The notes beneath the pieces were generated by a model. It did no database searches and was not told where the DNA came from. It saw nothing but the letters and a program-made list of their open reading frames with translations. Both the position numbers and the translations under genes were made by a program. 64,000 nt of DNA from Pseudomonas sp. ICMP 561 (lineage in GTDB: Bacteria; Pseudomonadota; Gammaproteobacteria; Pseudomonadales; Pseudomonadaceae). Below, piece by piece: positions 18,422-28,132 of the stretch (within the stretch, counting starts at the first letter, position 1; each line of letters opens with the position of its first letter). The stretch lies in the NCBI RefSeq assembly GCF_002699985.1, contig NZ_LKBT01000002.1, positions 186,001 to 250,000 on the forward strand, written 5' to 3'.

Positions 18422-19428
18422 AGATCGCGATCGTCAATGACATGCCTATGGCAGTCGAGGCCTTGCGTCGGGCGGTGGCCCTTGAGCCTTCGCACGAAGT
18501 GGTGTGGGTGGCGGGCAACGGGGCAGAGGCGGTGCGTAAATGCGCCGAGCTGCTTCCGGACGTCATTCTGATGGACCTGATCATGCCGGTCATGGACGGC
18601 GTTGAAGCCACCCGGCAGATCATGGCGGCGACGCCTTGCGCCATTGTGATTGTCACCGTCGACCGCCAGCAAAATATGAATCGGGTGTTCGAAGCGATGG
18701 GGCATGGTGCGCTGGATGTCGTGGATACGCCCGCCATCGGCGCAGGCAACCCCAGGGACGCCGCCGCACCGCTGTTGCGCAAGATCCTCAATATCGGCTG
18801 GTTAATGCGCCCGGAGCAACGTTCTGAACCGATTGTTTCAGCACCGTTGCGCTCCAGCAGTCAGCGTCAGCAATTGGTGGCCATCGGTTCGTCGGCAGGC
18901 GGACCCGCAGCGCTGGAGATATTGCTGAAAGGCTTGCCGGTCAATTTCCCGGCGGCCATCGTGTTGGTGCAGCACGTGGATCAGGTTTTTGCCGCTGGCA
19001 TGGCTGAATGGCTCAGCAGCTCCTCGGGGTTGCCGGTGCGGCTGGCTCAGGAAGGCGAACCGCCTCGGCCAGGCACAGTTTTGCTCGCGGGTACCAATCA
19101 CCATATTCGTTTATTGAAGAACGGCACGCTGTCCTATACGGCAGAGCCGGTCAATGAAATCTATCGGCCGTCGATCGACGTTTTTTTTGAAAGCGTGGCG
19201 CGTTACTGGACCGGAGAAGCAGTAGGTGTTTTGCTGACGGGCATGGGACGCGACGGGGCTCAAGGCCTCAAACTCATGCGCCAGCAAGGTTATTTGACCA
19301 TCGCTCAGGATCAACAGTCCTGTGCGGTGTACGGCATGCCCAAAGCGGCGGCTGCCATTGATGCGGCGGTTGAGATCAGACCGCTGGAGACTATTTCGAT
19401 GCGTTTGAAAGAGGTGTTCGCCCAATGA
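18418..19428 (+). CDS. wspF: WspF, CheB-type receptor methylesterase
   Basis: 336 residues with an N-terminal receiver (phospho-Asp D53 in VILMDLIMPVMDG) and a C-terminal methylesterase: catalytic Ser in AIGSSAGGPAALE, His in VQHVDQVFAAG, Asp in LLTGMGRDGAQG. It removes methyl groups from WspA and so damps the system. Loss of wspF in other Pseudomonas gives wrinkly, high c-di-GMP colonies. The reading frame here is intact. It overlaps wspE by 4 bases; wspR follows 45 bases later. Confidence 0.95.
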   Translation: MKIAIVNDMPMAVEALRRAVALEPSHEVVWVAGNGAEAVRKCAELLPDVILMDLIMPVMDGVEATRQIMAATPCAIVIVTVDRQQNMNRVFEAMGHGALDVVDTPAIGAGNPRDAAAPLLRKILNIGWLMRPEQRSEPIVSAPLRSSSQRQQLVAIGSSAGGPAALEILLKGLPVNFPAAIVLVQHVDQVFAAGMAEWLSSSSGLPVRLAQEGEPPRPGTVLLAGTNHHIRLLKNGTLSYTAEPVNEIYRPSIDVFFESVARYWTGEAVGVLLTGMGRDGAQGLKLMRQQGYLTIAQDQQSCAVYGMPKAAAAIDAAVEIRPLETISMRLKEVFAQ

Positions 19429-19473
19429 GTATTCAGGCGAAATCACCATCAGGCGTTGGACAGGAGTTCGGGA

Positions 19474-20478
19474 ATGAATGACTTGCTGCTGGACTCCCTC
19501 CAGCCAGATGACGAAAACTCGGCCATGGTGCTCTTGGTCGATGATCAGGCGATGATCGGCGAAGCGGTCAGGCGTAGTCTGGCCAACGAGGAGCGTATCG
19601 ACTTTCACTTCTGCGCTGATCCGCATCAGGCCATTGCGCAGGCGATCCAGATCAAGCCCACGGTTATCCTGCAGGATCTGGTCATGCCAGGCCTGGACGG
19701 CCTGACGCTGGTGCGCGAGTACCGCAATAATCCGCTGACCAAAGACATTCCGATCATCGTACTTTCGACCAAGGAAGACCCGATGATCAAGAGCGCGGCG
19801 TTCTCTGCCGGCGCCAACGATTATCTGGTCAAGCTGCCGGACACGATCGAGCTGGTCGCGCGGATTCGTTACCACTCACGTTCGTACATGACTCTGTTGC
19901 AACGTGACGAAGCTTACCGGGCATTGCGCGTGAGTCAGCAGCAGTTGCTGGATACCAACCTCGTGCTGCAGCGCCTGATGAACTCTGATGGTTTGACGGG
20001 CCTGTCCAACCGTCGTCATTTCGACGAGTACCTGGAGCTGGAGTGGCGTCGTGCGAGCCGTGATCAGACCCAGTTGTCGTTGATGATGATCGATGTCGAT
20101 TTCTTCAAAGCGTACAACGACAACTTTGGCCATCTGGAAGGCGACGAAGCGCTGCGTCAGGTGGCCAAGGCCATTCGCGCCAGTTCGGCTCGCCCATCAG
20201 ACCTGCCTGCGCGTTATGGCGGCGAAGAGTTCGCGCTGGTCCTGCCCAATACCTCACCCGGTGGCGCACGTCTGCTGGCCGAGAAACTGCGCATGACCGT
20301 CGCGGGCATGAACATCCCGCACATCGCGCCGACACCGGGCGCTTCGTTGACGGTCAGCATTGGCGTATCGACCATCGTCCCGCAGCCTGGCACCAATAGC
20401 CGTCAGTTGATTCAGGAGGCGGACAAAGGGCTTTATGCGGCCAAGCATAATGGGCGTAATCAGGTTTCGGTGGCGTAG
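19474..20478 (+). CDS. wspR: WspR, receiver-GGDEF diguanylate cyclase
   Basis: The output of the Wsp system makes c-di-GMP when phosphorylated. The receiver (~17-137) has phospho-Asp D68 in [14 protein letters not shown] helical stalk follows, then a GGDEF domain with the active motif GGEEF (249-253) and an inhibitory-site motif RPSD (240-243) placed as in known WspR, so product feedback is expected. ATG 19474 is preferred because AGGAG lies 7 bases upstream; an in-frame TTG at 19456 would overlap that ribosome site. The product is 334 residues. It is the last gene of the operon and meets a minus-strand gene 33 bases later. Confidence 0.96.
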   Translation: MNDLLLDSLQPDDENSAMVLLVDDQAMIGEAVRRSLANEERIDFHFCADPHQAIAQAIQIKPTVILQDLVMPGLDGLTLVREYRNNPLTKDIPIIVLSTKEDPMIKSAAFSAGANDYLVKLPDTIELVARIRYHSRSYMTLLQRDEAYRALRVSQQQLLDTNLVLQRLMNSDGLTGLSNRRHFDEYLELEWRRASRDQTQLSLMMIDVDFFKAYNDNFGHLEGDEALRQVAKAIRASSARPSDLPARYGGEEFALVLPNTSPGGARLLAEKLRMTVAGMNIPHIAPTPGASLTVSIGVSTIVPQPGTNSRQLIQEADKGLYAAKHNGRNQVSVA

Positions 20479-20511
20479 GGCCAGATTGATGTCCGGCCTA
20501 AGCTGTTGGCT

Positions 20512-21750
20512 TCAGGGTTGCAAAGCCTGATCCGCCACGTTGTACCTGAAAGGGTTACCCGCCAGGCGATCCAGATTGAGTCTCACTACAGGGATCCAGA
20601 TCCCTGTTTTGGCTTTATATTTAGTCTGGTAGGCCTTTGCTTCTTCCAGCGCACCGGTAATGCCGACTTTATAGAAGAATGACTCTATGGGCAGTCTATG
20701 ACCTATGTCCTGAGCCCACGTTGCGATCATGATCTCGTTCCATCTGCGCCAGACGTTGGGTGCAGTGTTTTTTCTTGCGTCGATGCTGATTTGAAATTGA
20801 GCAGGGTCCTGAGTGCTGAGCGAGCATTGATAGGCAGGTTTGGGGAGCGGGTTTGTGTATGCGTTCCACTGCGCCAATGTGCGCACGCCGACTCCAGAAC
20901 AGGTGCTCAAGTCACCCGCTAAATTCCGCTCTGTTTTAAGGCCGCATCCCTTGGCCGGGCGTACGCCTACCAGCGTTCCCGCATCATTGGCGTAGATGCA
21001 CAAATATTCTTGAGCCCTGTTAGCTGCGATGGCGTCATTCTGACTCAGAAAAGTGAAGCCGCTGTTGTGATAGAGATTTTTAACATCCGCGTCTTTTCGC
21101 ATGTAAGAGAATGATACGCCCCCCAGTAATACCGCCTTTGGGCTGGGATTCCACGGGTCGTAAGCGTCATTTATCGTGGAGCGTATGACCACGCCATTGC
21201 AGTAGTAGGCAGGTTTATTATTGGGACATACCGGGCGGATGTCTGAGTACCTTGCATTCATGGCGTCGACGACTACATCTCCTGACGGTGGAGTGACGCC
21301 AGCGGATACTGAAATAGTCAGTGGGCGGGATATCTCGAGAGGGTTTGTCCCCACTCCGACGCTGTAAGTCACGACCGCAGTAGCATTCGCATCTTTTTGA
21401 ATTTCTGATTTGGGGATGTAAAACGTTACAGGCCGGTTTGCTCCAGCTGCTTGAACGGGGGCGTCGTACTGGGATTTACCTTTCCAGCGCAGGCCGACGG
21501 TATGTGCGTTCTGGATGGCAGGATAAGTCACAGTGGCCGTTGCAGTCGCGCCGAGTGTGGTCAGGTTGATGACTTTATTTGGTGCTTGCGTGATGGAGGG
21601 CTCCGGCAGGTCGAGGGCCAAAGCCTCGGGGACCGAAGTACTCGTGTACGCAGGCGAGCTTGATACACCGGGATGCTCGGGGGTTGAGGTACAGCTGGCA
21701 AGACTTAAGATGAACAGGCAGGCAGTCACCATTATTTTTGAGATGTGCAT
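20512..21750 (-). CDS. Lipoprotein with one Ig-like repeat and a halovibrin-like C-terminal domain
   Basis: 412 residues with a lipobox ending at C20 (SLASC). Residues ~50-150 form one beta-rich Ig-like repeat (PNKVINLTTLGATATATVTY, VGLRWKGKSQYDAPV). From ~165 a cysteine-containing domain begins (YSDIRPVCPNNKPAYYCNG, later FSYMRKDADVKNLYHNSGF). It resembles the domain on Pseudomonas proteins I remember as halovibrin-like (HvnA/HvnC); halovibrins are secreted NAD-glycohydrolases/ADP-ribosyltransferase-like proteins of Vibrio fischeri. That link is from memory and unverified. A good ribosome site (GGAG) precedes the ATG. It is the last of three tandem paralogues on this strand. Confidence 0.6.
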   Translation of the reverse strand: MHISKIMVTACLFILSLASCTSTPEHPGVSSSPAYTSTSVPEALALDLPEPSITQAPNKVINLTTLGATATATVTYPAIQNAHTVGLRWKGKSQYDAPVQAAGANRPVTFYIPKSEIQKDANATAVVTYSVGVGTNPLEISRPLTISVSAGVTPPSGDVVVDAMNARYSDIRPVCPNNKPAYYCNGVVIRSTINDAYDPWNPSPKAVLLGGVSFSYMRKDADVKNLYHNSGFTFLSQNDAIAANRAQEYLCIYANDAGTLVGVRPAKGCGLKTERNLAGDLSTCSGVGVRTLAQWNAYTNPLPKPAYQCSLSTQDPAQFQISIDARKNTAPNVWRRWNEIMIATWAQDIGHRLPIESFFYKVGITGALEEAKAYQTKYKAKTGIWIPVVRLNLDRLAGNPFRYNVADQALQP

Positions 21751-21913
21751 GTAAACTCCATGTAACGTCTATAAAGAAGTGCTGGCCCCTAAGCAATGAA
21801 AGCTTAAATGTCTCAATTTTTTCATGACGTTTATATTTTTGTAGCTCCGTAGCGTCATCACTTACCCGCGTGGCGGCTTGAAGTTCAGGGTATCCCGCAC
21901 AGTGCTATGCCAT

Positions 21914-23488
21914 TCATGGCTGGATAGCCTGGTCTCCCGCGGTGTAACTAAAAGGATTACCATTCAGTTGGGTCAGATCAAGTTTTATGATCGGCACCCA
22001 TAGTGCTGTCCGAGCTTTGTATTTTGTCTGGTAGTTTTTTGCCTCAGCCAACGACGCTGGAATATTGGCTTTATAAAAAAATGACTCAAGGGGTAGCCTC
22101 GTACCAATACCGAGTGCCCACGTGGTCATCATTATTTCATTCCAGGTCCTATAAATGAGGGGGGCGGCAACAGATCGAGCCTGCAAGCTGACATAGAACT
22201 GCGCTGCATCTTCAGTACTTAATGAGCATTGATTGCTGGGGTGGGGCACTGTGGGCGCGTATGCTGTCCACTGCGCTAACGTGATAACGTTTTTGCTGGC
22301 GCATGAACTCAAATCCGCGAGCGCATCATTTTTAGCTTTCAGACCACATCCGTGGTTGGGGCGCGTGACATTAGCCGTCCATGCGTCATGCGGATAAATA
22401 CACAAGTAAGTCTGAGCTTTATTGGCAGCAATCGCTTCCGTCTGGCTTAAAAATGTAAAGCCGCTGTTGTGATAAAGATTGATAACCTTACTGTCCTTTC
22501 TCATGTACGAAAATGATATGCCTCCTAGCTGGATTGCCAGAGGGGAAGGGTCCCAAGGGTCGTAGTTTTCATCTGTTGTCGAGCGGATAGTAATGCCTGA
22601 GCAGTAATAGGCAGGTTTATTATTTGGGCATGCTGCACGGGTGTCCGAATACCGGATGTTCATGGCCGCCGCTATGGATTCGCCTGAAATAGAATTAATA
22701 ATTTCAAGGGGTAACGCTTCGGATATTTTTAGTGGCTCTAACCCAATCCCCACACTGTAGGTGAATATTCCGCTGCCCCCCACATCACCGGCCACTGCAG
22801 ATGTGGGTACGGTGAACACCACCGGACGAGTCGTACCGACGAGTTGAACGGTTGCGTCGTATTGAGATTTACCTTTCCATCTCAGTCCTACATTGTGCCC
22901 ACTGGTAATGGTGGGGTAGGTGACATTGACTGTCACGTTGGCACCCAGTGTTGAAAGGTTCAGCTTCCCTGCTGGTGCTTGTGGCGCAACCGGTTTCGGA
23001 AAAGTGGCGGGAACTGCGTTCCCTATTACATTGATCGATATACGATTGGATACTTCGATAGGGTTGTTATCGACGCCCACGCTGTAAGTCAATACGCCGC
23101 TGCTGCCTACATCGGCCGCTATGTTGGCCTTAGGCACAGTAAACGTCAGCGGTCCCGCTACGCCAACTGTCTGCACCGGCGATTTGTAGGTGTTCTTACC
23201 TGTCCACCATACCGAGACAGTATGACCTGTAGCAACAGCCGGATAGGTGACTTTCACAGTGGCATGAGTACCCAGCGTGTTCAGATCAATAGTCTTGTTC
23301 GGTGCTTCTGCCACCGTGGGATCAGGCAATACCAATGCGCGCGTTTCGGAGTTCTGAACAACCGACGTGTCTACGCTTGAGGTTGAGCCATGCACGCGGT
23401 TGTCGTCCTGGGCTGTAGTTAAACTACAGGCGCTCAATACGCAGGACAACATGAAGGCAAGGGCAGTGCAGTGTGTTGTCAAACGCAT
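21914..23488 (-). CDS. Lipoprotein with two Ig-like repeats and a halovibrin-like C-terminal domain
   Basis: 524 residues from ATG 23488 (the frame runs further upstream to 23620, but the lipoprotein signal with C21 in CVLSAC and a GAGG ribosome site fix this start). It has two Ig-like repeats (~50-155 and ~160-265), each with the pattern AP.....LNTLG...TVKVTYPA and a Tyr-Ser-Val-Gly motif near its end (TYSVGVDNNPIEVS, TYSVGIGLEPLKIS). The C-terminal domain is closely similar to that of the 412-residue neighbour (NNKPAYYC, SFSYMRKDSK, LYHNSGFTFLSQ, FNEIMMTTWALG-like helix). It is a paralogue with one extra repeat. Surface or secreted role is inferred. Confidence 0.6.
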   Translation of the reverse strand: MRLTTHCTALAFMLSCVLSACSLTTAQDDNRVHGSTSSVDTSVVQNSETRALVLPDPTVAEAPNKTIDLNTLGTHATVKVTYPAVATGHTVSVWWTGKNTYKSPVQTVGVAGPLTFTVPKANIAADVGSSGVLTYSVGVDNNPIEVSNRISINVIGNAVPATFPKPVAPQAPAGKLNLSTLGANVTVNVTYPTITSGHNVGLRWKGKSQYDATVQLVGTTRPVVFTVPTSAVAGDVGGSGIFTYSVGIGLEPLKISEALPLEIINSISGESIAAAMNIRYSDTRAACPNNKPAYYCSGITIRSTTDENYDPWDPSPLAIQLGGISFSYMRKDSKVINLYHNSGFTFLSQTEAIAANKAQTYLCIYPHDAWTANVTRPNHGCGLKAKNDALADLSSCASKNVITLAQWTAYAPTVPHPSNQCSLSTEDAAQFYVSLQARSVAAPLIYRTWNEIMMTTWALGIGTRLPLESFFYKANIPASLAEAKNYQTKYKARTALWVPIIKLDLTQLNGNPFSYTAGDQAIQP

Positions 23489-23695
23489 GATAACGCCTCG
23501 CCTTTTCCTAGTGTTGCCGTAGATACCAGAGGGTGTCCCCCTCGTTATCTGTATAGCGATGAGCGAACGGTATATTGCTTCTCGGAGCCATCTGGTAGGT
23601 GTGACTAAATATCGGGTCATTTATCAAAGTGGGGCGGCGCATGATTCACCGCCCGTTTTAAACTTTTACGGTATGAGTTATCAAGTAGTGGCTTA

Positions 23696-24040
23696 CTAAG
23701 CGATGACTTTGACCGAAAGCGGTGCAGAGATGCTGATCGGATCGTTACCTGCCCCGACCGAGTAAGTAACCGTGGCACTGGCGTTTAAATCCGCTTCGAT
23801 ATTACCTTTGGGAATGAGGAATTGCAGTGGCTTAACGTCTGCTACTGTCTGGATGGGCGTGTTATAGATCACCTTGCCACTCCAGCGTACACCGACTGAT
23901 TGGCCAACAGCCATGCCTGGGTAAGTGACACTCACCGTCGCACTATCGCCAAGAGTGCTTAATTGAATCGTACCGTTTTGCGCCTCCAGCACAACGGGCG
24001 ACGGCAAGATGGATGAACGTGCATTCGTTTGAGAGGTCAT
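23696..24040 (-). CDS. Single Ig-like repeat protein, no signal peptide
   Basis: A 114-residue protein that is one copy of the same repeat as the two lipoproteins downstream (IQLSTLGDSATVSVTYPGM, VGVRWSGKVIYNTPI, VTYSVGAGNDPISIS). It lacks a signal sequence, lipobox and the C-terminal domain. The start ATG 24040 has AGGA eight bases upstream, so it looks translated. It may be a cytoplasmic partner, an immunity-like companion, or a leftover of duplication. All three genes lie in the same direction with gaps of 163-207 bases. Confidence 0.6.
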   Translation of the reverse strand: MTSQTNARSSILPSPVVLEAQNGTIQLSTLGDSATVSVTYPGMAVGQSVGVRWSGKVIYNTPIQTVADVKPLQFLIPKGNIEADLNASATVTYSVGAGNDPISISAPLSVKVIA

Positions 24041-24449
24041 TGCGGTCTTCCTGATTTTCTTATAAAGAGAGTTCTGGGAAGGAGGGGGTCCAACCGTAAT
24101 GAAAGTCTGGCAGAAGGATGGATAAGTGAAAGACCATGTCGCTATGGTATTAATCGCTAAATTTTATATGTGTCGTTGAGAGGTAACTATTATCGGTGGT
24201 TGAAAGTACCCGTGATTAGTTATCCATGTTGATCTGCTCTGCTTCCCACTGTTCAAGCCGACCTCAGCCTTTTTCTCGTGGGGCATTGATAGCAGGATGC
24301 CGCGATGAACCGATATTTCGAAGAGGATGCCCAGTCCTGCAGCGGGCTTGCGTGAATGCTGCTCATCACTGCCCAACGGGCTGCCTTCATCGCCCTCACT
24401 CGGGTATACTCACCGGCTTTGAAAATTTCGCCTGCGAGTGCTGCCCACC
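24041..24449. other. Gene-free divergent region upstream of prfB
   Basis: 409 bases between the divergent Ig-repeat gene and prfB. TATACT at 24405-24410 is a candidate -10 for prfB, about 40 bases before its start; the -35 is poor. No palindrome or small gene was convincing. Confidence 0.4.
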
Positions 24450-25545
24450 ATGGAAATCAACCCGATCCTAAACAGCATCAAGGACCTGTCCGAGCGCTCC
24501 GAAACCATTCGGGGGTATCTTTGACTACGATCACAAACATGATCGTCTGACCGAAGTTAACCGTGAGCTCGAAGATCCAAATGTCTGGAACAACCCAAGC
24601 TACGCCCAGGAACTAGGCCGCGAGCGCTCCCTGCTGGCGCAGATTGTAGACACCCTGGACGAAATGTCCTCCGGTCTGGCCGATGCCAAAGACCTGCTGC
24701 TGATGTCCGCCGAAGAAGAAGACCAGGCTGCCGTCGATGACGTGGCTGCCGAAGTCGAGCGCCTGCGTGCGTCGCTTGAGAAGCTTGAATTCCGTCGCAT
24801 GTTCAGCGGCGAGATGGACCCTAACAACGCCTACCTGGATATCCAGGCCGGCTCCGGCGGTACCGAAGCACAGGACTGGGCCAACATCCTGCTGCGCATG
24901 TACCTGCGCTGGGCTGACAAGCGCGGTTTCGACGCTACGATCATGGAACTGTCCGCCGGTGAAGTCGCCGGTATCAAGGGCGCTACCGTGCATATCAAGG
25001 GCGAATACGCCTTTGGCTGGCTGCGTACCGAAATCGGCGTGCACCGTCTGGTGCGCAAGAGCCCGTTCGACTCCGGTAATCGTCGTCACACCTCGTTCTC
25101 GGCGGTCTTCGTTTCTCCGGAAATCGACGACAACATCGAAATCGACATCAATCCGTCGGACCTGCGTATCGATACCTATCGTTCGTCCGGTGCCGGTGGT
25201 CAGCACGTAAACACCACTGACTCGGCCGTGCGGATTACTCACGTACCGACCAACACCGTGGTGAGCTGTCAGAACGAACGTTCCCAGCACGCGAACAAAG
25301 ACACCGCGATGAAAATGTTGCGGGCGCGCTTGTATGAGCAGGAAGTGCAGAAACGCAACGCCGCTTCCCAGGCACTGGAAGACACCAAGTCCGATATCGG
25401 CTGGGGTCACCAGATCCGTTCATACGTGCTGGACGCCTCGCGGATCAAGGATCTGCGGACCAACATCGAACGCAGTGACTGCGACAAGGTGCTGGACGGC
25501 GATCTCGACGAGTACCTGATTGCGAGCCTGAAACAAGGGCTGTAA
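24450..25545 (+). CDS. prfB: Peptide chain release factor 2, with programmed +1 frameshift
   Basis: RF2 recognises UGA and UAA. The gene starts at ATG 24450 and meets an in-frame UGA at codon 25 (24522-24524). The context is a run of G (internal ribosome-binding-like, 24511-24515), then TATCTTTGAC, the classic autoregulatory slip site. Ribosomes slip from CTT into the +1 frame and continue with GAC TAC, giving a 364-residue protein. The shifted frame holds the stop-codon-recognition tripeptide SPF ([16 protein letters not shown]) and the catalytic GGQ in [13 protein letters not shown]. Low RF2 raises frameshifting and restores RF2. lysS follows after 73 bases, as in E. coli. Confidence 0.97.
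24511..24525 (+). promoter_or_regulatory. prfB +1 frameshift site
   Basis: A G-run with TAT CTT TGA C: the SD-like G stretch sits just upstream of the CTT slip codon and the in-frame UGA followed by C (weak termination context). This is the conserved RF2 autoregulation signal. Confidence 0.95.
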
Positions 25546-25618
25546 CCCGTCAGCCTTGATCTTCAAGACCCCCGTGCAAACGCGGGGGCAACGAACCTGT
25601 GATGGAATATTTAAAGAC

Positions 25619-27121
25619 ATGAGCGACCAACAACTCGACCCGCAAGCCCTGCAACAGGAAGAAAACACCCTGATCGCCCTGCGCAAGGAAAAGCTTGCTG
25701 CCGAGCGCGCCAAGGGTCAGGCCTTTCCTAATGACTTCCGCCGCGACAGCTACTGCAATGACCTGCAGAAAAAGTACGTGGACAAGACCAAGGAAGAGCT
25801 GGCTGAAGCGGCGATCCCGGTCAAGGTTGCCGGTCGCATCATGCTCAACCGTGGCTCGTTCATGGTGATTCAGGACATGACCGGTCGCATCCAGGTCTAC
25901 GTCAACCGCAAGACTTTGTCGGAAGAAACCCTGGCCGCAGTGAAAACCTGGGACCTGGGCGACATCATTGCTGCTGAAGGCACGCTGGCGCGTTCGGGCA
26001 AAGGCGACCTGTACGTCGAAATGACCACTGTGCGTCTGCTGACCAAGTCGCTGCGTCCGCTGCCCGACAAACACCACGGCCTGACCGACACCGAGCAACG
26101 TTACCGCCAGCGCTACGTTGATCTCATCGTCAACGAAGAAGTGCGTGATACCTTCCGTGTGCGTTCTCAAGTCATCGCTCACATCCGCAGCTTCCTGATG
26201 AAGCGTGACTTCCTGGAAGTCGAAACGCCAATGCTGCAGACCATCCCTGGCGGTGCGGCAGCCAAGCCGTTTGAAACTCACCACAATGCGCTGGACATGG
26301 AAATGTTCCTGCGTATCGCGCCTGAGTTGTACCTGAAACGTCTGGTGGTTGGCGGCTTCGAGAAAGTGTTCGAGATCAACCGCAACTTCCGTAACGAAGG
26401 CGTCTCGACCCGTCACAATCCTGAGTTCACCATGCTTGAGTTCTATCAGGCGTATGCGGACTACGAAGACAACATGGACCTCACCGAGGAGCTGTTCCGC
26501 GAACTGGCTCAACTGGTTCTGGGTACTACTGATGTGCCTTACGGCGACAAGGTATTCCACTTCGGCGAACCATTCGTGCGTCTGTCGGTGTTCGACTCGA
26601 TCCTCAAGTACAACCCGGATCTGACCGCTGCTGACCTGCAAGACATCGACAAGGCTCGTGCCATCGCCAAGAAAGCTGGCGCCAAAGTGCTGGGCTTCGA
26701 AGGTCTGGGCAAGCTGCAGGTGATGATTTTCGAAGAGCTGGTCGAGCACAAGCTGGAGCAGCCGCACTTCATCACCCAGTACCCGTTCGAAGTGTCACCG
26801 CTGGCACGCCGCAACGATGACAACCCGAACGTTACCGACCGTTTTGAACTGTTCATCGGCGGCCGTGAAATCGCCAACGCTTACTCCGAGTTGAACGACG
26901 CGGAAGATCAGGCCGAGCGCTTCCAGGCTCAGGTTGCCGACAAGGACGCGGGCGATGACGAAGCCATGCACTACGATGCTGACTTCGTCCGTGCGCTGGA
27001 GTACGGCATGCCGCCGACTGCCGGTGAAGGCATCGGCATCGACCGTCTGGTCATGCTGCTGACCAACGCTCCGTCGATCCGCGACGTGATCCTCTTCCCG
27101 CACATGCGCCCACAAGCGTAA
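25619..27121 (+). CDS. lysS: Lysyl-tRNA synthetase, class II
   Basis: 500 residues from ATG 25619 (the frame opens at 25556, but the family begins MSDQQLDPQ). It charges tRNA-Lys. An N-terminal OB-fold anticodon-binding domain (~55-165, [19 protein letters not shown]) is followed by the class II catalytic core with motif 2 ([21 protein letters not shown]) and motif 3 ([12 protein letters not shown]). A small hairpin, CCCCCG/CGGGGG at 25569-25588, lies between prfB and lysS. A strong terminator follows. Confidence 0.97.
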   Translation: MSDQQLDPQALQQEENTLIALRKEKLAAERAKGQAFPNDFRRDSYCNDLQKKYVDKTKEELAEAAIPVKVAGRIMLNRGSFMVIQDMTGRIQVYVNRKTLSEETLAAVKTWDLGDIIAAEGTLARSGKGDLYVEMTTVRLLTKSLRPLPDKHHGLTDTEQRYRQRYVDLIVNEEVRDTFRVRSQVIAHIRSFLMKRDFLEVETPMLQTIPGGAAAKPFETHHNALDMEMFLRIAPELYLKRLVVGGFEKVFEINRNFRNEGVSTRHNPEFTMLEFYQAYADYEDNMDLTEELFRELAQLVLGTTDVPYGDKVFHFGEPFVRLSVFDSILKYNPDLTAADLQDIDKARAIAKKAGAKVLGFEGLGKLQVMIFEELVEHKLEQPHFITQYPFEVSPLARRNDDNPNVTDRFELFIGGREIANAYSELNDAEDQAERFQAQVADKDAGDDEAMHYDADFVRALEYGMPPTAGEGIGIDRLVMLLTNAPSIRDVILFPHMRPQA

Positions 27122-27135
27122 GTGACGTGAAAAAC

Positions 27136-27164
27136 GAGCCGCCTGTGATGGGCGGCTTTTTTTT
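27136..27164 (+). terminator. Intrinsic terminator after lysS
   Basis: AGCCGCC (27137) pairs with GGCGGCT (27151) around a 7-base loop, followed by eight T. Confidence 0.9.
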
Positions 27165-27260
27165 GCGTGACGATTTGGCCTCTGAAAGCTTCAGTTCAGA
27201 CATGTTGGTTTACATTTTCAGCGCAACTGGCATCTTGGCCTGGTGTGATTGCTCCGGGCT

Positions 27261-27290
27261 GGTAGGAGCGAACTTTGTTCGCGAGGCGCT
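27261..27290. repeat. Single REP half-element
   Basis: GGTAGGAGCGAACTTTGTTC then GCGAGGCG, a small palindrome of the same kind as those at 59220-59260 and 59338-59364, here without a long partner. Confidence 0.6.
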
Positions 27291-27375
27291 TACATGACCA
27301 CCGCCGCGTCGACAAACAGGCTCTTGCCGTTGCAATCCCAGACAGATCGTTTTCAAGCAAAAGGAAAGAACCGTC

Positions 27376-28107
27376 GTGACCCGTTCGATTGCTCAAAATG
27401 GAGCCGCTGGTGCTGCCAGCGCCGTGGTGCAAAGTGTCGAGTATCAAGGTCGCAAGGCGAGTCGACAGGGCAGTGAACAGCGCAGGCAGGACATTCTCGA
27501 TGCCGCCATGCGCATCGTGGTCCGTGACGGCGTGCGTGCGGTGCGTCACCGCGCAGTGGCTGCGGAAGCGGGTGTACCGCTGTCGGCCACCACGTACTAC
27601 TTCAAGGACATCGATGATCTGCTCACCGACGCTTTTTCTCAGTACGTCGAACGCAGTGCCGCGTACATGGCCAAGCTCTGGGAAAGTACCGAAGTCACCT
27701 TGCGCGAAATGGTGGGACGTACTGACGGCACTACTGCTGGTCGTGCGCGTCTGGCCGATGAAATCGCGATCATGGCCATGGAATATATTCGTCGGCAACT
27801 GTCGACCCGTCGCGATTACCTGATTGCTGAACATGCCTTCCATTGTGAGGCGTTGATTAACCCGCGGCTGGCCCGACTGGTGGATGCGCATCGGGATATT
27901 CTGCTCCAGGGTGCCTACCGCCTTTTGCAGGTCATGGGTTCGGTTCAGCCGCTTCAGGACGCTCAAGTGTTGACGGGGGTCATGTGTCGGATGGAGTATC
28001 AAGGTCTGCTACATGGCCCGCAGCCCGACGCGGACAAAGAAAACCTCGGTATTCTCACCCGTCAGATGCATCTGGTATTAGGCACGACAAAGCCGCTCGA
28101 CGAGTGA
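27376..28107 (+). CDS. TetR/AcrR family transcriptional regulator
   Basis: 243 residues from GTG 27376 with AAGGAAAG upstream. After a 35-residue leader, the DNA-binding domain runs from RRQDILDAAMRIVVRDG through the helix-turn-helix VRHRAVAAEAGVPLSATTYYF. The C-terminal ligand-binding region is helical. It lies upstream of a lipoprotein gene and a DUF1704 gene in the same direction (25 and 627 bases), so it may control them. Target and ligand are unknown. Confidence 0.88.
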   Translation: MTRSIAQNGAAGAASAVVQSVEYQGRKASRQGSEQRRQDILDAAMRIVVRDGVRAVRHRAVAAEAGVPLSATTYYFKDIDDLLTDAFSQYVERSAAYMAKLWESTEVTLREMVGRTDGTTAGRARLADEIAIMAMEYIRRQLSTRRDYLIAEHAFHCEALINPRLARLVDAHRDILLQGAYRLLQVMGSVQPLQDAQVLTGVMCRMEYQGLLHGPQPDADKENLGILTRQMHLVLGTTKPLDE

Positions 28108-28132
28108 CAAGCCCCCCTCTCGGGAGTAGCCA

